Below are positions 9,909 to 18,242 of a stretch of 64,000 nucleotides of DNA, in pieces. Numbering within the stretch: position 1 is the first letter of the stretch; every line of letters starts with the position of its first letter. The DNA is from QQWI01 sp964522015 (lineage in GTDB: Bacteria; Bacillota; Clostridia; Peptostreptococcales; Acidaminobacteraceae). The position numbers and the translations under genes were made by a program. Under the pieces are notes generated by a model. The model did not search any database and had not been told where the DNA came from. It was given only the letters and a program-made list of their open reading frames with translations. Where the stretch lies: the NCBI GenBank assembly GCA_964522015.1, contig CAZFST010000025.1:11927-75926 (forward strand). Reading direction: 5' to 3'.

Positions 9909-10526
9909 TTATCCGAGTTTTGCAGCTTTATAGCGGGACTCGACAACATCCCAGTCAACCACTGCCCACCATGCTTTGATGTAATCTGCCCGTCGGTTTT
10001 GATAATTGAGGTAGTAGGCATGCTCCCAGACATCTATACCAAGCAGAGGCGTAAGACCATCGCTGATTGGATTGTCTTGATTTGGTGTAGCGACAAGGGC
10101 AAGTTTGTGATCTTTGGTCAATACGAGCCACGCCCAACCACTTCCAAATTGGCTCACGGCAGCCTTTTCAAGTTGCGCCTGGAAGGCCTCGAAATCGCCG
10201 AAGCCGACAGTGATGGCTTCGGCCAAAGTGCCCTTTGGAAGACCTTTACCCTCTGGTGTCATTGACTCCCAAAATAAGCTGTGATTAAAATGACCACCGC
10301 CATTGTTTCTAACCGTCCAATAGAGATTTTCTGGCACAAGTGACAGGTGATTGAGCAGGTCTTCAATTGGCATATGTTTTAGATCCTCAAGGGATTCAAG
10401 GGCGTTGTTGAGGTTATTGATGTAGGCTTGATGATGTTTAGAATGATGGATTTCCATGGTCCGTCCATCGATATGGGGCTCAAGAGCGTTGTATGCGTAG
10501 GCCAGTGTTGGTAGTGTGTAAGACAT
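9909..10526 (-). CDS. sodA: Superoxide dismutase (Mn/Fe type)
   Basis: It converts superoxide to oxygen and hydrogen peroxide. The 205-residue product has the metal ligands in order: His in MEIHHSKHHQAYINNLN, His in NGGGHFNHSLFW, and Asp/His in DVWEHAYYLNYQNRRADY. The GGGH context favours the Mn or cambialistic subgroup over classical FeSOD. The start at 10526 is set by TAAGGAGGTTT directly upstream; a 17-residue N-terminal extension is possible but unlikely. No signal peptide is present. It is a single gene, convergent with the GNAT gene, with a Fur/PerR-like box in its promoter. Confidence 0.95.
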   Translation of the reverse strand: MSYTLPTLAYAYNALEPHIDGRTMEIHHSKHHQAYINNLNNALESLEDLKHMPIEDLLNHLSLVPENLYWTVRNNGGGHFNHSLFWESMTPEGKGLPKGTLAEAITVGFGDFEAFQAQLEKAAVSQFGSGWAWLVLTKDHKLALVATPNQDNPISDGLTPLLGIDVWEHAYYLNYQNRRADYIKAWWAVVDWDVVESRYKAAKLG

Positions 10527-10635
10527 ATGAAACCTCCTTAAAATTATGGGTTTGAGTGATGATATCCAATGTGTCATTTATCATGAGTAACTTTGCCTTG
10601 GGTGTCAGTTGAGTTAGGGTCATTAAGCTACAATC

Positions 10636-10669
10636 ATTATACCACACACCGACAATGATTATCAGTATC
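10636..10669 (-). promoter_or_regulatory. sodA promoter with Fur/PerR-like box
   Basis: On the minus strand TATAAT (10636-10641) is the -10 of sodA. GACAATGATTATCAGTATC at 10651-10669 matches the 19-bp Fur consensus GATAATGATAATCATTATC at 16 positions and overlaps the -35 region. Fur versus PerR cannot be separated by eye. The rest of the 363-nt gap to 10890 holds the divergent promoter of the hydrogenase-like operon. Confidence 0.65.
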
Positions 10670-10810
10670 GCCGTATTAATTTTTTGTAAGATTTATTAAC
10701 GGATTAGATAGCCAAGTTAAGGCGATATGTTATAATAAGGCTATCGCACATAACGGAGAACGTTTTCTTAACAAATTCCGCGGTTGTGAATATCCCCAAA
10801 TGAGGACATG

Positions 10811-10848
10811 TGCTATAATGAAAAGTAGGATTGTTAAATCATTAACTT
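10811..10848 (+). promoter_or_regulatory. Extended -10 promoter and Rex-like operator
   Basis: TGCTATAAT (10811-10819) is an extended -10. TTGTTAAATCATTAACTT (10831-10848) matches the Rex consensus TTGTTAANNNNTTAACAA except for the last two bases and sits over the expected start of transcription. A half site TTAACAA lies at 10768-10774. Rex is the NADH/NAD-sensing repressor of fermentation and hydrogenase genes, which fits the downstream operon. Confidence 0.6.
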
Positions 10849-10889
10849 TCAATTGCTGGTTTTTCATGGGATAGAATCAGGAGGCTTTC

Positions 10890-11237
10890 ATGCTTTTAAG
10901 AGATATCGCAACATTACTTGCCTGCGAGATCATTGCAGGTGAAGCGCATTTAGATCGTAATTTTGAACATGCATTTGGATCAGATTTAATGAGTGATGTA
11001 CTGGCCTATGTAGAGAGTGATGCTATTTTACTCACAGGTCTTGTCAATCACCAAGTGATCCGCACTGCAGAAATGCTTGATTTAAAAGCAATTGTCTTTA
11101 TAAGAGGCAAACTGCCTTGCGAGGAAGTGGTGACATTAGCCAATGACCACGGCATGACTTTATTAGCCACAAAACACACCATGTACACGGCTTCTGGAAT
11201 TTTGTATGCCAATGGACTTCAAGGGATACCAGTCTAA
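10890..11237 (+). CDS. DRTGG-domain protein (first copy)
   Basis: A 115-residue single-domain soluble protein. Its pattern of alternating beta strands and helices, with DAILLTGLVNHQVIRTAEMLDLKAIVFIRGK and a Thr/Ser-rich C-terminus (LLATKHTMYTASGILY), matches the stand-alone DRTGG-like proteins found in clostridial hydrogenase operons. DRTGG domains also occur in PTA and CBS-domain proteins and are presumed ligand-binding or regulatory; no ligand is known for this group. AGGAGG precedes the ATG. First gene of a six-gene operon behind the Rex-like site; a paralogue lies at 12980. Confidence 0.75.
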   Translation: MLLRDIATLLACEIIAGEAHLDRNFEHAFGSDLMSDVLAYVESDAILLTGLVNHQVIRTAEMLDLKAIVFIRGKLPCEEVVTLANDHGMTLLATKHTMYTASGILYANGLQGIPV

Positions 11238-11266
11238 ATATGTTAAAATTAATTGAGGAGTAGGGG

Positions 11267-11689
11267 ATGCAAGAGAGTATGAAATACGAATATGTCATAC
11301 CCACAATGGATTTGACAGTGGCGGGTGAAGCATCTAGTCATATAAAAAAGATACTAAGACAAATTGGTATAGATTCAGGGGTTATTAGAAGAGTCGCCAT
11401 TGCAACCTATGAAGCAGAAATAAACATTGCAATTCATTCATTAGGTGGCACCATCACTTGTCTGATTTCTCCGGAATGGGTCAAAATTGAGGCTCTGGAT
11501 ATCGGGCCTGGCATTGCAGATACGGTTCTTGCCATGCAAAAGGGGTATTCAACCGCGACCAGTGAAATCCGAGAAATGGGTTTTGGTGCAGGGATGGGCC
11601 TACCAAATATGGAAAAGTGCTCGGACCATTTTGAACTCACCTCAGAAGTTGGTGTTTTCACTAAAGTAGCAATGACGATGTTGCTGTAA
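11267..11689 (+). CDS. Anti-sigma-like serine kinase/GHKL ATPase
   Basis: A 140-residue GHKL ATPase of the SpoIIAB/RsbW type. N-box residues are in YEAEINIAIHS, the G1 box is DIGPGI and the G2 box GFGAGMGLPNM, so ATP binding looks intact. RsbW-like proteins phosphorylate anti-sigma-factor antagonists or bind sigma factors. No STAS antagonist or sigma gene is visible nearby, so its partner may be a DRTGG protein or the Fe-S protein downstream; that is inference. GAGGAGTAGGGG precedes the ATG. Confidence 0.8.
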   Translation: MQESMKYEYVIPTMDLTVAGEASSHIKKILRQIGIDSGVIRRVAIATYEAEINIAIHSLGGTITCLISPEWVKIEALDIGPGIADTVLAMQKGYSTATSEIREMGFGAGMGLPNMEKCSDHFELTSEVGVFTKVAMTMLL

Positions 11690-11732
11690 TATCTGTTTTG
11701 AGATGCATTTGTAGTGCTTAATGGAGGATTAC

Positions 11733-12983
11733 ATGACAATGTATTGGCATTCAGTTTTTTTACATCAAGATAAATGTACAGGTTGTACCAATTGCATGCA
11801 CCGCTGTCCAACCCAAGCCATTCGGGTGATAGACGGCAAGGCTCGCATTATGGAAGAACGCTGTATTGACTGCGGTGAATGTATTCGAGTTTGTCCCTTT
11901 CATGCAAAGGATGCCAAAACCGATCAACTAGCAGACCTAGCAAAGTATCGATATAATGTGGCGCTGCCAACCATACCAATCTATGGTCAATTTCCAACAG
12001 ACTACGATATGCAGCGTCTGTTTAATACGTTTTTGAGAATGGGATTTAATGAAGTATTTGATGTCGCTCTGGCCGCAGACACTATTTCGGCGTATTTAAA
12101 AGATCATATCGACGATGCTGATCCTGAGATTAAGCCATTAATCTCCACCTACTGTCCTGCAGTTACGCGACTCATTCAAATTCGTTATCCTGGTTTAATA
12201 GACAATATTATTCCAATAGAGTCACCTTCTGAAATTGCAGCAAGACAGGCCCGTAAAATCATCAAAGAAAAAACCGGTTTAAAAGATGAAGAAATTGGGG
12301 TCTTTCTGATCACTCAATGTCCCGCAAAAGTGACAAGCATCAAACGTCCTCTGGGCTTAGACCATTCCTTAATCAGCGGCGCTATTTCATTTAAGACCTT
12401 ATATCCCCGTATCTTAAAATTATACGAAACCATGACAGGTGAAATGGCAGAAATTGAGCAGGGAAGTGGTAAAGGTATTGGTTGGGGTCGAGTTGGCGGA
12501 CAATCCTATGCCATTGACATGGACAATTACATTGCAGTTGATGGCATTGATGAAGTGACCAAGGTATTAGATAAAGTGGATATGGATATGCTTAAGAATA
12601 TCGATTTTATTGAAGGGTATGCCTGTGTTACAGGTTGCTGTGGTGGTCCCTTGACCATTGAAAATCCCTTTGTGGCTAAAAGTCGTATCAGGAAGCAAGC
12701 AAAAAAAGAACAACGCTATACCGACGAAGAGCTCAAGAGCAGGTGTGCCTTTGAAAATATGATATGGACCAATGCCATTGAACCCCATCCGATTTTAAAA
12801 TTGGATAAGGATTTTAAAAAGGCGATTGATATGATGTCTCAGATTGAAGCAATCACAAAACTACTGCCCGGTCTTGATTGCGGAGCTTGTGGTTCGCCAA
12901 CTTGTCGGGTGCTTGCAGAAGATGTTGTAATGGGCCGCGCTCGATTTGAAGATTGTATTATTAGAAAGGGGAAAGAAAAATGA
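11733..12983 (+). CDS. [FeFe]-hydrogenase-like Fe-S sensory protein
   Basis: A 416-residue soluble protein. An N-terminal 2x[4Fe-4S] ferredoxin domain (CTGCTNCMHRCP, CIDCGECIRVCP) is followed by a hydrogenase large-subunit C-terminal (H-cluster) domain and a C-terminal four-Cys Fe-S motif (CGACGSPTC, then C of EDCII). The four cysteines that would hold the H-cluster cubane remain: TYCP (L1), QCPAK (L2) and ACVTGC (L3). The proton-transfer Cys of TSCCP is Tyr, and the Glu of the L2 motif MPCxxKxxE is missing. Such changes mark putative sensory or non-catalytic hydrogenases. The start at 11733 is chosen for GGAGG 5 nt upstream; ATG 11721 would overlap that site. It overlaps the next gene by 4 nt. 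Confidence 0.8.
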   Translation: MTMYWHSVFLHQDKCTGCTNCMHRCPTQAIRVIDGKARIMEERCIDCGECIRVCPFHAKDAKTDQLADLAKYRYNVALPTIPIYGQFPTDYDMQRLFNTFLRMGFNEVFDVALAADTISAYLKDHIDDADPEIKPLISTYCPAVTRLIQIRYPGLIDNIIPIESPSEIAARQARKIIKEKTGLKDEEIGVFLITQCPAKVTSIKRPLGLDHSLISGAISFKTLYPRILKLYETMTGEMAEIEQGSGKGIGWGRVGGQSYAIDMDNYIAVDGIDEVTKVLDKVDMDMLKNIDFIEGYACVTGCCGGPLTIENPFVAKSRIRKQAKKEQRYTDEELKSRCAFENMIWTNAIEPHPILKLDKDFKKAIDMMSQIEAITKLLPGLDCGACGSPTCRVLAEDVVMGRARFEDCIIRKGKEK

Positions 12984-13318
12984 TCACATTAAATACACTG
13001 GTTGAAGCCTTTGGCTTCAAACCACTCATAGAGGGTATTGATTTAAGCCGCCCTGTCACGTCCCTAAGCTGTTGCGATCTACTAAGCTGGGTCATGGCAA
13101 ATGGTAAAGAAAATGAAGCATGGATCACTGTTCAAACTCATACCAACATATTGGCAGTGACCTCACTTTTGGATATGGCTTGTATCATCGTCCCTGAAGA
13201 TATTGTGGTTGAACCGGCTACACTAGAAAAGGCTCAAGAGAAGGGCATTGCTATTTTCGGCACGACTGACAATGCTTTTCAAATCTTCACCAAGTTTTAT
13301 GAGCAAGGTTTGCGTTAA
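12980..13318 (+). CDS. DRTGG-domain protein (second copy)
   Basis: A 112-residue paralogue of the protein at 10890, with the same layout: an N-terminal LVEAFGFKPLIEG segment, a central NILAVTSLLDMACIIVPED core and a C-terminal IAIFGTTDNAFQIFTKFYE. ATGA overlap with the Fe-S gene and TAATG overlap with the PHP gene indicate translational coupling. Two distinct DRTGG proteins in one operon could form a heterodimer; this is inference. Confidence 0.7.
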   Translation: MITLNTLVEAFGFKPLIEGIDLSRPVTSLSCCDLLSWVMANGKENEAWITVQTHTNILAVTSLLDMACIIVPEDIVVEPATLEKAQEKGIAIFGTTDNAFQIFTKFYEQGLR

Positions 13319-14037
13319 TGCAGGCAACCTACGACTTGCACATTCACAGTGCTTTGTCCCCCTGCGCAGAACCAGAAATGACTCCCAATAATATCGTGAA
13401 TATGGCCGCCATCAAAGAATTGGATTTTATCGCTATATGCGATCACAATGGGATTGCCAATGTGGCACCTGCCATGGCGGTTGCCATCAGGGATGAACTG
13501 CCCGTTGTTGTGATTCCTGGGATTGAAGTACAAAGTAAAGAAGATGTTCATGTGCTTTGCCTTTTTAAGACATTGGAGGCGTTACAAGAGTTTTATCAAG
13601 AGATGATAGCAGAAATCCAACCCATTCCCCATAATGCCAAGCGTTTTGGAGATCAGATTCAATATGATGAAAATGATGAAGTGGTTGGGCATTTTGAGCA
13701 GTCCCTGTATGCATCCATTCAGCTTTCTGTGGATGCCATTATCGATCGGGCCATAGCCCTGGGTGGCGGCGTGATCCCGGCCCACTTGGACCGCAATTCC
13801 TATAGTATGATTGCGAACCTTGGATTTATCAGTCCAGATTTACCCATTCGCGCCATTGAATTCAGTTCGGCTTGCGATCCCGTAGAATTTACAAAGCGCC
13901 ATCTTTACTTGCGACGCTATTTGACCCTTGTCAATTCCGATGCTCATGAATTAGTGAGTATGTCGGAACCAGTTAATACCATTGAAGTCACAGAAAAATC
14001 AATCGACGGGATTTTCCAAGCGATTTTTGGCTTTTGA
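13318..14037 (+). CDS. PHP-domain metal-dependent phosphoesterase
   Basis: A 239-residue PHP protein. The metal ligands appear intact and in order: HIH of DLHIHSALSP, DH of ICDHNG, Glu of PGIEVQ, His of DVHVLCLF, His of IPAHLDRNS and the DAH of NSDAHEL. PHP enzymes hydrolyse phosphate esters (TrpH-type 3',5'-bisnucleotides or RNA, or histidinol phosphate). The substrate here is unknown; in a locus with two kinase-like ATPases it could be the opposing phosphatase (inference). It shares the A of TAATG with the previous gene. Confidence 0.85.
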   Translation: MQATYDLHIHSALSPCAEPEMTPNNIVNMAAIKELDFIAICDHNGIANVAPAMAVAIRDELPVVVIPGIEVQSKEDVHVLCLFKTLEALQEFYQEMIAEIQPIPHNAKRFGDQIQYDENDEVVGHFEQSLYASIQLSVDAIIDRAIALGGGVIPAHLDRNSYSMIANLGFISPDLPIRAIEFSSACDPVEFTKRHLYLRRYLTLVNSDAHELVSMSEPVNTIEVTEKSIDGIFQAIFGF

Positions 14038-14055
14038 TTGAAGGGGATAAACAGG

Positions 14056-14610
14056 ATGAAAGAACTGGCCTTACATATTTTAGATTTAGTCCAAAACTGC
14101 ATTACAGCAGGTGCAACAAAAATAGATCTGACCGTGATTGAAGACCACCTTAATAATTGGTTGAGCATCCGCATCCAAGATAATGGTTGTGGTATGAGCG
14201 CCGCAGTGCTAGAACAGGTGACGGACCCTTTTTACACAACCCGGACTACTAGAAGCGTGGGTCTTGGCATCCCCATGTTTAAAGTCAATGCGCAGATGTG
14301 TGGTGGGGATTTTTCCATTCAGTCTCAAGTCGGGGTGGGCACCATCATCGAAGCTCGGTTCAAACACAACCACATTGATAGACCGCCACTGGGGGACATG
14401 TCAACCACCATCGTGGGTATCGTTTTGTCTCTTGAGGGCTGCGATCTCATCTATTCCCATCAAGTCAATGAAGGTTTATTCTATCTTTCAACCGAAGAGA
14501 TGCGCGAAATGTTGGGGGCTGACTTGGATTTAGGGGATGTAGAGGTTTTGCAGTGGGTAAAGGGTTATGTTAAAGAGGGGCTAGCAGAAATTGAAAAGGA
14601 AATGATGTAG
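14056..14610 (+). CDS. GHKL (histidine-kinase-type) ATPase
   Basis: A 184-residue stand-alone HATPase domain. N-box ILDLVQNCITAGA, G1 DNGCGM, F-box DPFYTT and G2 VGLGIPMFK are clear, followed by about 70 unassigned residues. There is no His phosphoacceptor domain or membrane segment, so it is not a classical sensor kinase. ATG 14056 with AAGGGG upstream is preferred to TTG 14038, which abuts the PHP stop. Last gene of the operon; a terminator follows. Related operons in other clostridia often continue into hydABC hydrogenase genes, absent here. Confidence 0.8.
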   Translation: MKELALHILDLVQNCITAGATKIDLTVIEDHLNNWLSIRIQDNGCGMSAAVLEQVTDPFYTTRTTRSVGLGIPMFKVNAQMCGGDFSIQSQVGVGTIIEARFKHNHIDRPPLGDMSTTIVGIVLSLEGCDLIYSHQVNEGLFYLSTEEMREMLGADLDLGDVEVLQWVKGYVKEGLAEIEKEMM

Positions 14611-14611
14611 G

Positions 14612-14634
14612 GGAGGGCTAAGCCTTCCTTTTTT
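14612..14634 (+). terminator. Terminator of the hydrogenase-like operon
   Basis: GGAGGG and CCTTCC pair across CTAAG, followed by six T. Confidence 0.85.
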
Positions 14635-14827
14635 AATGTATAAAAAAAAAGATTCGATTACATTTTTCAGAAGAAACGTATTGAAAAAAATGTGAGTTTT
14701 TATCTGGTTAAAGGGTAAGTAAGTCATGTAATGTGAGGAAATCGTCAAACGACTCAAAAAAGTTTGGACCCAGTTTCCGTTTGCCTTCACATTCAGATTA
14801 CGACCACTATCTTAGGGAGGAAAAGTC

Positions 14828-16570
14828 ATGGGAAGTAAGAAAAAACTGAGTCTTTTTTTAGCACTAATGATGATTATTTCATCATTATCATTAGGTGTCT
14901 TTGCACAGGATACCTATACCATTAAATCGGGTGATGTACTTTGGAAAATTGCAAAAAACCATGGAATGGACTATAAAACATTAGCTGCATACAACGAAAT
15001 TGCAGATCCCGACAAAATATTTGCCGGAAAAACCCTCAAGTTTCCGCCAGTGACAGGAACCATTAAACCTGTGACTCCAGTGGTGACAGTTCCACCTATA
15101 CCAGCAGTTAAGACCATTACAATTTTGCACACAAATGATATGCATGGTTTCTTCCGTTATGGAGATTTTGACGGGATGGGCGCAGCAAAAATGGCGACTT
15201 ATATCAACGAAACACGGGCTGCTAATCCCAATACCCTTTTGATTGATGCTGGGGATGCCCTTCAAGGTGATAATCTAGTAACCTTGTCTAAGGGTGAAGA
15301 AGGCACACGGGTTCTCAATGGCCTTAAATATGATGCCATGGCAGTTGGTAACCACGAATTTGATTATGGCTCAGCTCAAACAGTGAAGCTACAAGGGCTT
15401 CTTAATTTCCCAATGTTGGCTTCAAACGTTAAAACTGCAGATGGCAAATTACTTCTGGACGATTATAAAATATTCACGGTTGACGGCATTAAAGTAGGGG
15501 TCTTTGGGGTAACAACACCAGAAACCACTTATAAAACACATCCAGATAACGTGGCTGGTATAACATTTGCAGATATTTATAAAACATCAGAGCAAATGGT
15601 TAAAACCCTTAAAGCAGAAGGTGCACAAGTGATTATTGCAGCAGCTCACCTTGGAGATGAAGGTGACTTCACATCGGCAACACTGGCGACAAAAGTTGCA
15701 GGGATTGACCTGATTTTAGATGGTCACTCTCACTCCACTTACGAGGCTGGCAAAGTGGTTAATAACACTTTAATTGTTAGCGCTGGAGAGAAAACAAAAA
15801 ATATCGGTCACGTAGAATTGACCCTTACAAACGGTGCACTAACTGATAAAACTGCAAAACTCTTTACAAAGGACCTTTCAAAAACAACTAGTGCTGACCC
15901 CGATATGACAGAATTGGTTTATGCCATTAATAAAATCAATTCAAAAACAACCAGTCAAGTAGTTGCAACATCACCAGTGCTACTTGTAGGTGAAAAAGCC
16001 GTGGTTAGAGCTGGGGAATCAAATCTTGGCAATTTAATTACAGAAGCATTACTTGATATCAGTAAAGCCGACATCGCTTTTACAAATGGTGGCGGTATCC
16101 GTGCATCCATCGACGTTGGTCCAGTGACAAAAGGTGAAGTTTTAACTGTTCTTCCTTATGGGAATACCGTCCGTGTCATTGAAGTGACAGGGGCAGATAT
16201 CCTTGCAGCCCTTGAAGTCGGGGTTGACACTTACCCAGTGGCTAAGGGCGCATTCCCTCACGTTGCAGGGATGACGGTGACGTTTGATGCTTCAAAAGCT
16301 GCTAAGAGCAGAATCGTAGACGTTAAAATCGGTGGTGTGGCCCTTGATAAGGCAAAAACTTATAAAATGGCTACAAACGACTTTATCGTTGCAGGTGGGG
16401 ATGGTTACACCATGTTTATCGGTAAAAAAGTTATCGCAGAATTTGGAGCTATGGATGAAGTTTTGATCGATTACATGAACAAAATTGGCTTTGGTAAAGC
16501 AATTCTAGACGGTAGATTTAAAGAGCTTTCAAAGCCAGTGGGTTTGATTCTTTTCAAATTGGTTGCTTAG
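14828..16570 (+). CDS. Secreted LysM-5'-nucleotidase/UDP-sugar hydrolase
   Basis: A 580-residue exported enzyme. A signal peptide (about 1-26, ending GVFA) is followed by a LysM wall-binding domain (YTIKSGDVLWKIAKNHGMDY, to about 73), a Pro/Thr/Val linker, then a calcineurin-type metallophosphatase (HTNDMHG, DAGDALQGD, GNHEFDYG, AAHLGDEG, DGHSHS) and a 5'-nucleotidase C-terminal domain (FTNGGGIRASID, NDFIVAGGDGY). The family hydrolyses extracellular nucleotides to nucleosides plus phosphate. The LysM domain replaces the usual LPXTG anchor and would hold it to peptidoglycan. AGGGAGG precedes the ATG. It is a single gene. No Pho box was recognised. Confidence 0.92.
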   Translation: MGSKKKLSLFLALMMIISSLSLGVFAQDTYTIKSGDVLWKIAKNHGMDYKTLAAYNEIADPDKIFAGKTLKFPPVTGTIKPVTPVVTVPPIPAVKTITILHTNDMHGFFRYGDFDGMGAAKMATYINETRAANPNTLLIDAGDALQGDNLVTLSKGEEGTRVLNGLKYDAMAVGNHEFDYGSAQTVKLQGLLNFPMLASNVKTADGKLLLDDYKIFTVDGIKVGVFGVTTPETTYKTHPDNVAGITFADIYKTSEQMVKTLKAEGAQVIIAAAHLGDEGDFTSATLATKVAGIDLILDGHSHSTYEAGKVVNNTLIVSAGEKTKNIGHVELTLTNGALTDKTAKLFTKDLSKTTSADPDMTELVYAINKINSKTTSQVVATSPVLLVGEKAVVRAGESNLGNLITEALLDISKADIAFTNGGGIRASIDVGPVTKGEVLTVLPYGNTVRVIEVTGADILAALEVGVDTYPVAKGAFPHVAGMTVTFDASKAAKSRIVDVKIGGVALDKAKTYKMATNDFIVAGGDGYTMFIGKKVIAEFGAMDEVLIDYMNKIGFGKAILDGRFKELSKPVGLILFKLVA

Positions 16571-16604
16571 TGGCCTGAGACAATAATTGATACAAACTAG
16601 GATT

Positions 16605-16633
16605 AAAGGGACGGTAGCCGCCGTCCCTTTTTT
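16605..16633 (+). terminator. Terminator after the nucleotidase gene
   Basis: AAAGGGACGG and CCGTCCCTTT form a perfect 10-bp stem followed by more T. Confidence 0.95.
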
Positions 16634-16715
16634 GCGCGTATTATCTTGTCATTGCCATAAGAATGTGAAATAATCGGAGGTAGAACGAAATACCATTCAG
16701 GTAACGGAGGTGGAT

Positions 16716-17690
16716 ATGAATTTACAACTAATCAAAATGAAAACAGAGAATAAACTCACTTGGAAAAACTGTACTAAGCGGTTGATGGCTTCTCTAATCA
16801 TCATGGGTTTAATGGTGGCCAATATGGGTTTTGCAGCAGCCCCACAAACCGTCGGGCTTCAAATTGAAGATAAGATAGTAGCCTTCACCACCACTACAGG
16901 GTATCCATTTGTGGATGCCAACAATCGTACATTAGTACCTTTTAGAGCGGCTATGGAGGCATTTGGGGCCACGGTCAGTTGGGAAGGGGCCACCCAAACA
17001 GCAATCGCCGTTAAAGGCGATGTCACAGTGGCAGTCACAATAGGGCAAGCCAGCATTGTGAAAAACGGGGTGACCTTAGCCAACGACACTAAAGCTGTGG
17101 TCAAAGATGGACGAACTTATCTACCAATTCGCGCTGTACTGAAAGCCTTTGATGCCTACGTCAACTGGAATGGGTATCGCCAAAGAGTAGAAGTTACAAG
17201 CAACCCCAATAAGTCACCAATATTAGAACTGGAAATGTCCACTGGTGAAAAAATGACCCTAATGCTTTACCCGGAGATAGCTCCCGCTACAGTGGCCAAT
17301 TTTCTGGATCTTGTTTCAAAGGGGTTTTACGACGGTTTGACTTTTCACAGGGTTATTAAAGATTTTATGATTCAAGGGGGAGATCCTCTCGGAAACGGGT
17401 CAGGTGGTTTGGCCACTAAGGTCATTGGCGAGTTTTCTGCAAATGGTATCAACAATACCCTTAAACACACAGAAGGGGTTCTATCCATGGCTCGATCAGC
17501 TAATCCAAACTCGGCCAGTTGTCAGTTCTTTATCGTGCATAAAACAAGTCCCCATCTAGATGGTAACTATGCCGCCTTTGGAAAAGTCATCGAAGGCTTG
17601 GATGTGGTCAACACCATGGCTTTGGTGGAAACAGGAGCCAACGACAAACCCATCAAAACCCTGCAAATAAAAAGCATCAAGCAAAGGTAA
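16716..17690 (+). CDS. Exported peptidyl-prolyl isomerase with stalk domain
   Basis: A 324-residue secreted protein. A signal peptide (about 1-42, ending FAAA) leads into a copper amine oxidase N-terminal-type stalk domain (two half repeats, NRTLVPFRAAMEAFGATVSW and GRTYLPIRAVLKAFDAYVNW), then a cyclophilin PPIase domain (about 168-324: GLTFHRVIKDFMIQGGDP, MARSANPNSASCQFFI, HLDGNYAAFGKV). The catalytic Arg (FHRV) and FMIQGGDP are intact. It likely folds exported proteins, with the stalk giving surface attachment. GGAGG sits 5 nt before ATG 16716; GTG 16710 is inside that site. Confidence 0.9.
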   Translation: MNLQLIKMKTENKLTWKNCTKRLMASLIIMGLMVANMGFAAAPQTVGLQIEDKIVAFTTTTGYPFVDANNRTLVPFRAAMEAFGATVSWEGATQTAIAVKGDVTVAVTIGQASIVKNGVTLANDTKAVVKDGRTYLPIRAVLKAFDAYVNWNGYRQRVEVTSNPNKSPILELEMSTGEKMTLMLYPEIAPATVANFLDLVSKGFYDGLTFHRVIKDFMIQGGDPLGNGSGGLATKVIGEFSANGINNTLKHTEGVLSMARSANPNSASCQFFIVHKTSPHLDGNYAAFGKVIEGLDVVNTMALVETGANDKPIKTLQIKSIKQR

Positions 17691-17753
17691 CACTTGGGGA
17701 CGTAACAGGTTTGCTCCCTTGGGGACACATCTACAACTTGAAAGGAGCATCAT

Positions 17754-18119
17754 ATGAAATTTTGTTGGACTACTTTACACGTCACCGATATGGAAAAATC
17801 ACTTCACTTTTATCAGGTCATCACGGGTTTACCTCTTAACCGCCGATTCACACCTGCACCAGGGCGCGATATCGCGTTTTTAGGAGAGGGAACAACGGAA
17901 CTGGAACTCATATTGGACGACCAAAGACAAATACCAGCCACCAGTATTAGCATTGGCTTTATAGTGCCTACAACCCTTGAAGACACAATGATGCAGTTAA
18001 GAGAACATGGGTATCACCACATTTCAGAGGTCCAAGCTCCTGGGCCACAAGTTAGATTTTTCTATGCTGGTGATCCAGATGGTTTTCAAGTACAGTTTGT
18101 GGAAGTGGTTAAGGGGTAG
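17754..18119 (+). CDS. VOC-family (glyoxalase-like) protein
   Basis: A 121-residue vicinal-oxygen-chelate protein with two beta-alpha-beta-beta-beta modules: HVTDMEKSLHFYQVITGLPL and a C-terminal FFYAGDPDGFQVQFVEV. It resembles lactoylglutathione lyase. Candidate metal ligands are His9, Glu of TELELIL and the C-terminal Glu of VQFVEV. The substrate is not predictable; methylglyoxal, a dioxygenase substrate or an antibiotic are all possible. AAAGGAGC precedes the ATG. Confidence 0.85.
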   Translation: MKFCWTTLHVTDMEKSLHFYQVITGLPLNRRFTPAPGRDIAFLGEGTTELELILDDQRQIPATSISIGFIVPTTLEDTMMQLREHGYHHISEVQAPGPQVRFFYAGDPDGFQVQFVEVVKG

Positions 18120-18242
18120 TTTAAAGAACGCAAGTCATTATGTGTGTGATTGCTTAACACTTAATTTTTGGGGTATAAATAGGGACGACATAAGTGTTAT
18201 TGCATCCAAAAGGTGTTAGGTAATCTGAAAGGAGTTGGGTAT

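Noticed and set aside
14635..14827. Riboswitch or Pho box before the nucleotidase gene
   Set aside because: No recognisable conserved core or direct repeats; only A/T-rich sequence and short hairpins.
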